DNA from: an uncultured Paracoccaceae bacterium
Lineage (GTDB): Bacteria > Pseudomonadota > Alphaproteobacteria > Rhodobacterales > Rhodobacteraceae
Assembly (NCBI GenBank): GCA_937900975.1
Contig: CALCPC010000352.1
Location: forward strand, 1-6,067
Length of the DNA: 6,067 nucleotides
Reading direction: 5' to 3'
Shown: positions 5,808-6,067 of the stretch, piece after piece
Layout of the letters: each line of letters begins with the position of its first letter
Numbering within the stretch: position 1 is the first letter of the stretch
The notes under the pieces: generated by a model
What the model saw: only the letters and a program-made list of their open reading frames with translations
Told to the model about the DNA's origin: nothing
Databases searched by the model: none
Made by a program: the position numbers and the translations under genes

Positions 5808-6067
5808 GCGGCGATCGGGGGGCGGCGTTTCGCGCGCTGCATCGCCCCGGCACGCCCTTTGTCCTGGCCAATGCCTGGGACAGGGGCAGCGCGCAGGTCT
5901 TGGCCACCTTGGGGGCGGAGGCGATCGGGACGACCTCTGCGGGGTTTGCGTTCACGCGCGGCAAACCCGATATGGGCCATGTCACCCGGGATGAGATGCT
6001 GGCCCATTGCGCCGATCTTGCGGGGGCGGTGGCGCTGCCGGTGTCGGGCGATCTGGAAAACGGCTAT
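5804..6067 (+). CDS. Isocitrate lyase/PEP mutase superfamily protein (partial, C-terminus beyond right edge)
   Basis: The first 88 residues are visible and open to the window edge. The N-terminal pattern is that of the PEP mutase/isocitrate lyase family (PF13714 type): FVLANAWDRGSA (19-30), the loop GTTSAGFAF (42-50) that lines the active site, and SGDLENGY (81-88), where D83 and E85 correspond to the Mg2+-site acidic residues of the barrel strand. Members cleave or make C-C or P-C bonds next to a carboxylate (2-methylisocitrate lyase, oxaloacetate hydrolase, phosphonopyruvate-related enzymes), and many remain uncharacterised. The lysine-cysteine lyase loop that would tell lyases from other members lies beyond the edge, so the reaction cannot be assigned. 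The start ATG 5804 overlaps the aminotransferase stop (ATGA), and only weak GGA-type purines precede it, which points to coupled translation. Confidence 0.88.
   Translation, partial: MSGDRGAAFRALHRPGTPFVLANAWDRGSAQVLATLGAEAIGTTSAGFAFTRGKPDMGHVTRDEMLAHCADLAGAVALPVSGDLENGY

Noticed and set aside
1..6067. Mobile elements, CRISPR arrays, tRNA or rRNA genes, defence or phage systems
   Set aside because: All coding space is accounted for by metabolic and housekeeping families. I saw no transposase or integrase motifs, no regularly spaced repeats and no tRNA-like cloverleaf on either strand.

Overview
The window is GC-rich DNA with tightly packed genes, three 4-bp ATGA start/stop overlaps and strong third-position G/C bias. 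Gene content (a long CimA-type citramalate synthase next to cysS, followed by a methyltransferase and a squalene/phytoene-synthase-like protein) and protein style suggest an alphaproteobacterium, probably Rhodobacterales/Rhodobacteraceae. That assignment is inference from gene families; no rRNA or other phylogenetic marker is present.

Left part (1-4401), minus strand. Read in the direction of transcription, the order is cysS (cysteinyl-tRNA synthetase), an 82-bp gap with a strong GC hairpin, cimA ((R)-citramalate synthase), a small class I SAM-dependent methyltransferase, and a squalene/phytoene synthase-fold protein cut by the left edge. The last three genes are joined by ATGA overlaps, so they are very likely one translationally coupled unit. 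cysS and cimA are housekeeping genes (tRNA charging; the 2-oxobutyrate/isoleucine precursor route). The methyltransferase substrate is unknown. The terminal protein resembles the NDUFAF6-like branch, in which the aspartate-rich prenyl-diphosphate motifs are degenerate.

Middle (4402-4619), the only substantial non-coding stretch: a 218-bp divergent control region between cysS (leftward) and an aminotransferase gene (rightward). It contains a locally AT-rich block with an imperfect dyad (TTTGTGTGAT-N7-ATCACAAAA) and a 12-bp imperfect direct repeat spaced 31 bp apart. It also holds weak candidate promoters for both directions, a 9-bp inverted repeat in the presumed cysS leader, and a textbook AAGGAG ribosome-binding site for the aminotransferase.

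Right part (4620-6067), plus strand: a complete fold-type I PLP aminotransferase with all core catalytic motifs, overlapping by ATGA the start of an isocitrate lyase/PEP mutase superfamily protein that is cut by the right edge. The two are probably co-translated; their common substrate cannot be read from the sequence.

No mobile element, CRISPR array, tRNA, rRNA or phage gene was found. The window looks like core chromosome. The points that merit a second look are the degenerate synthase-like protein coupled to an orphan methyltransferase, the divergent regulatory block, and the aminotransferase/PEP-mutase-family pair.
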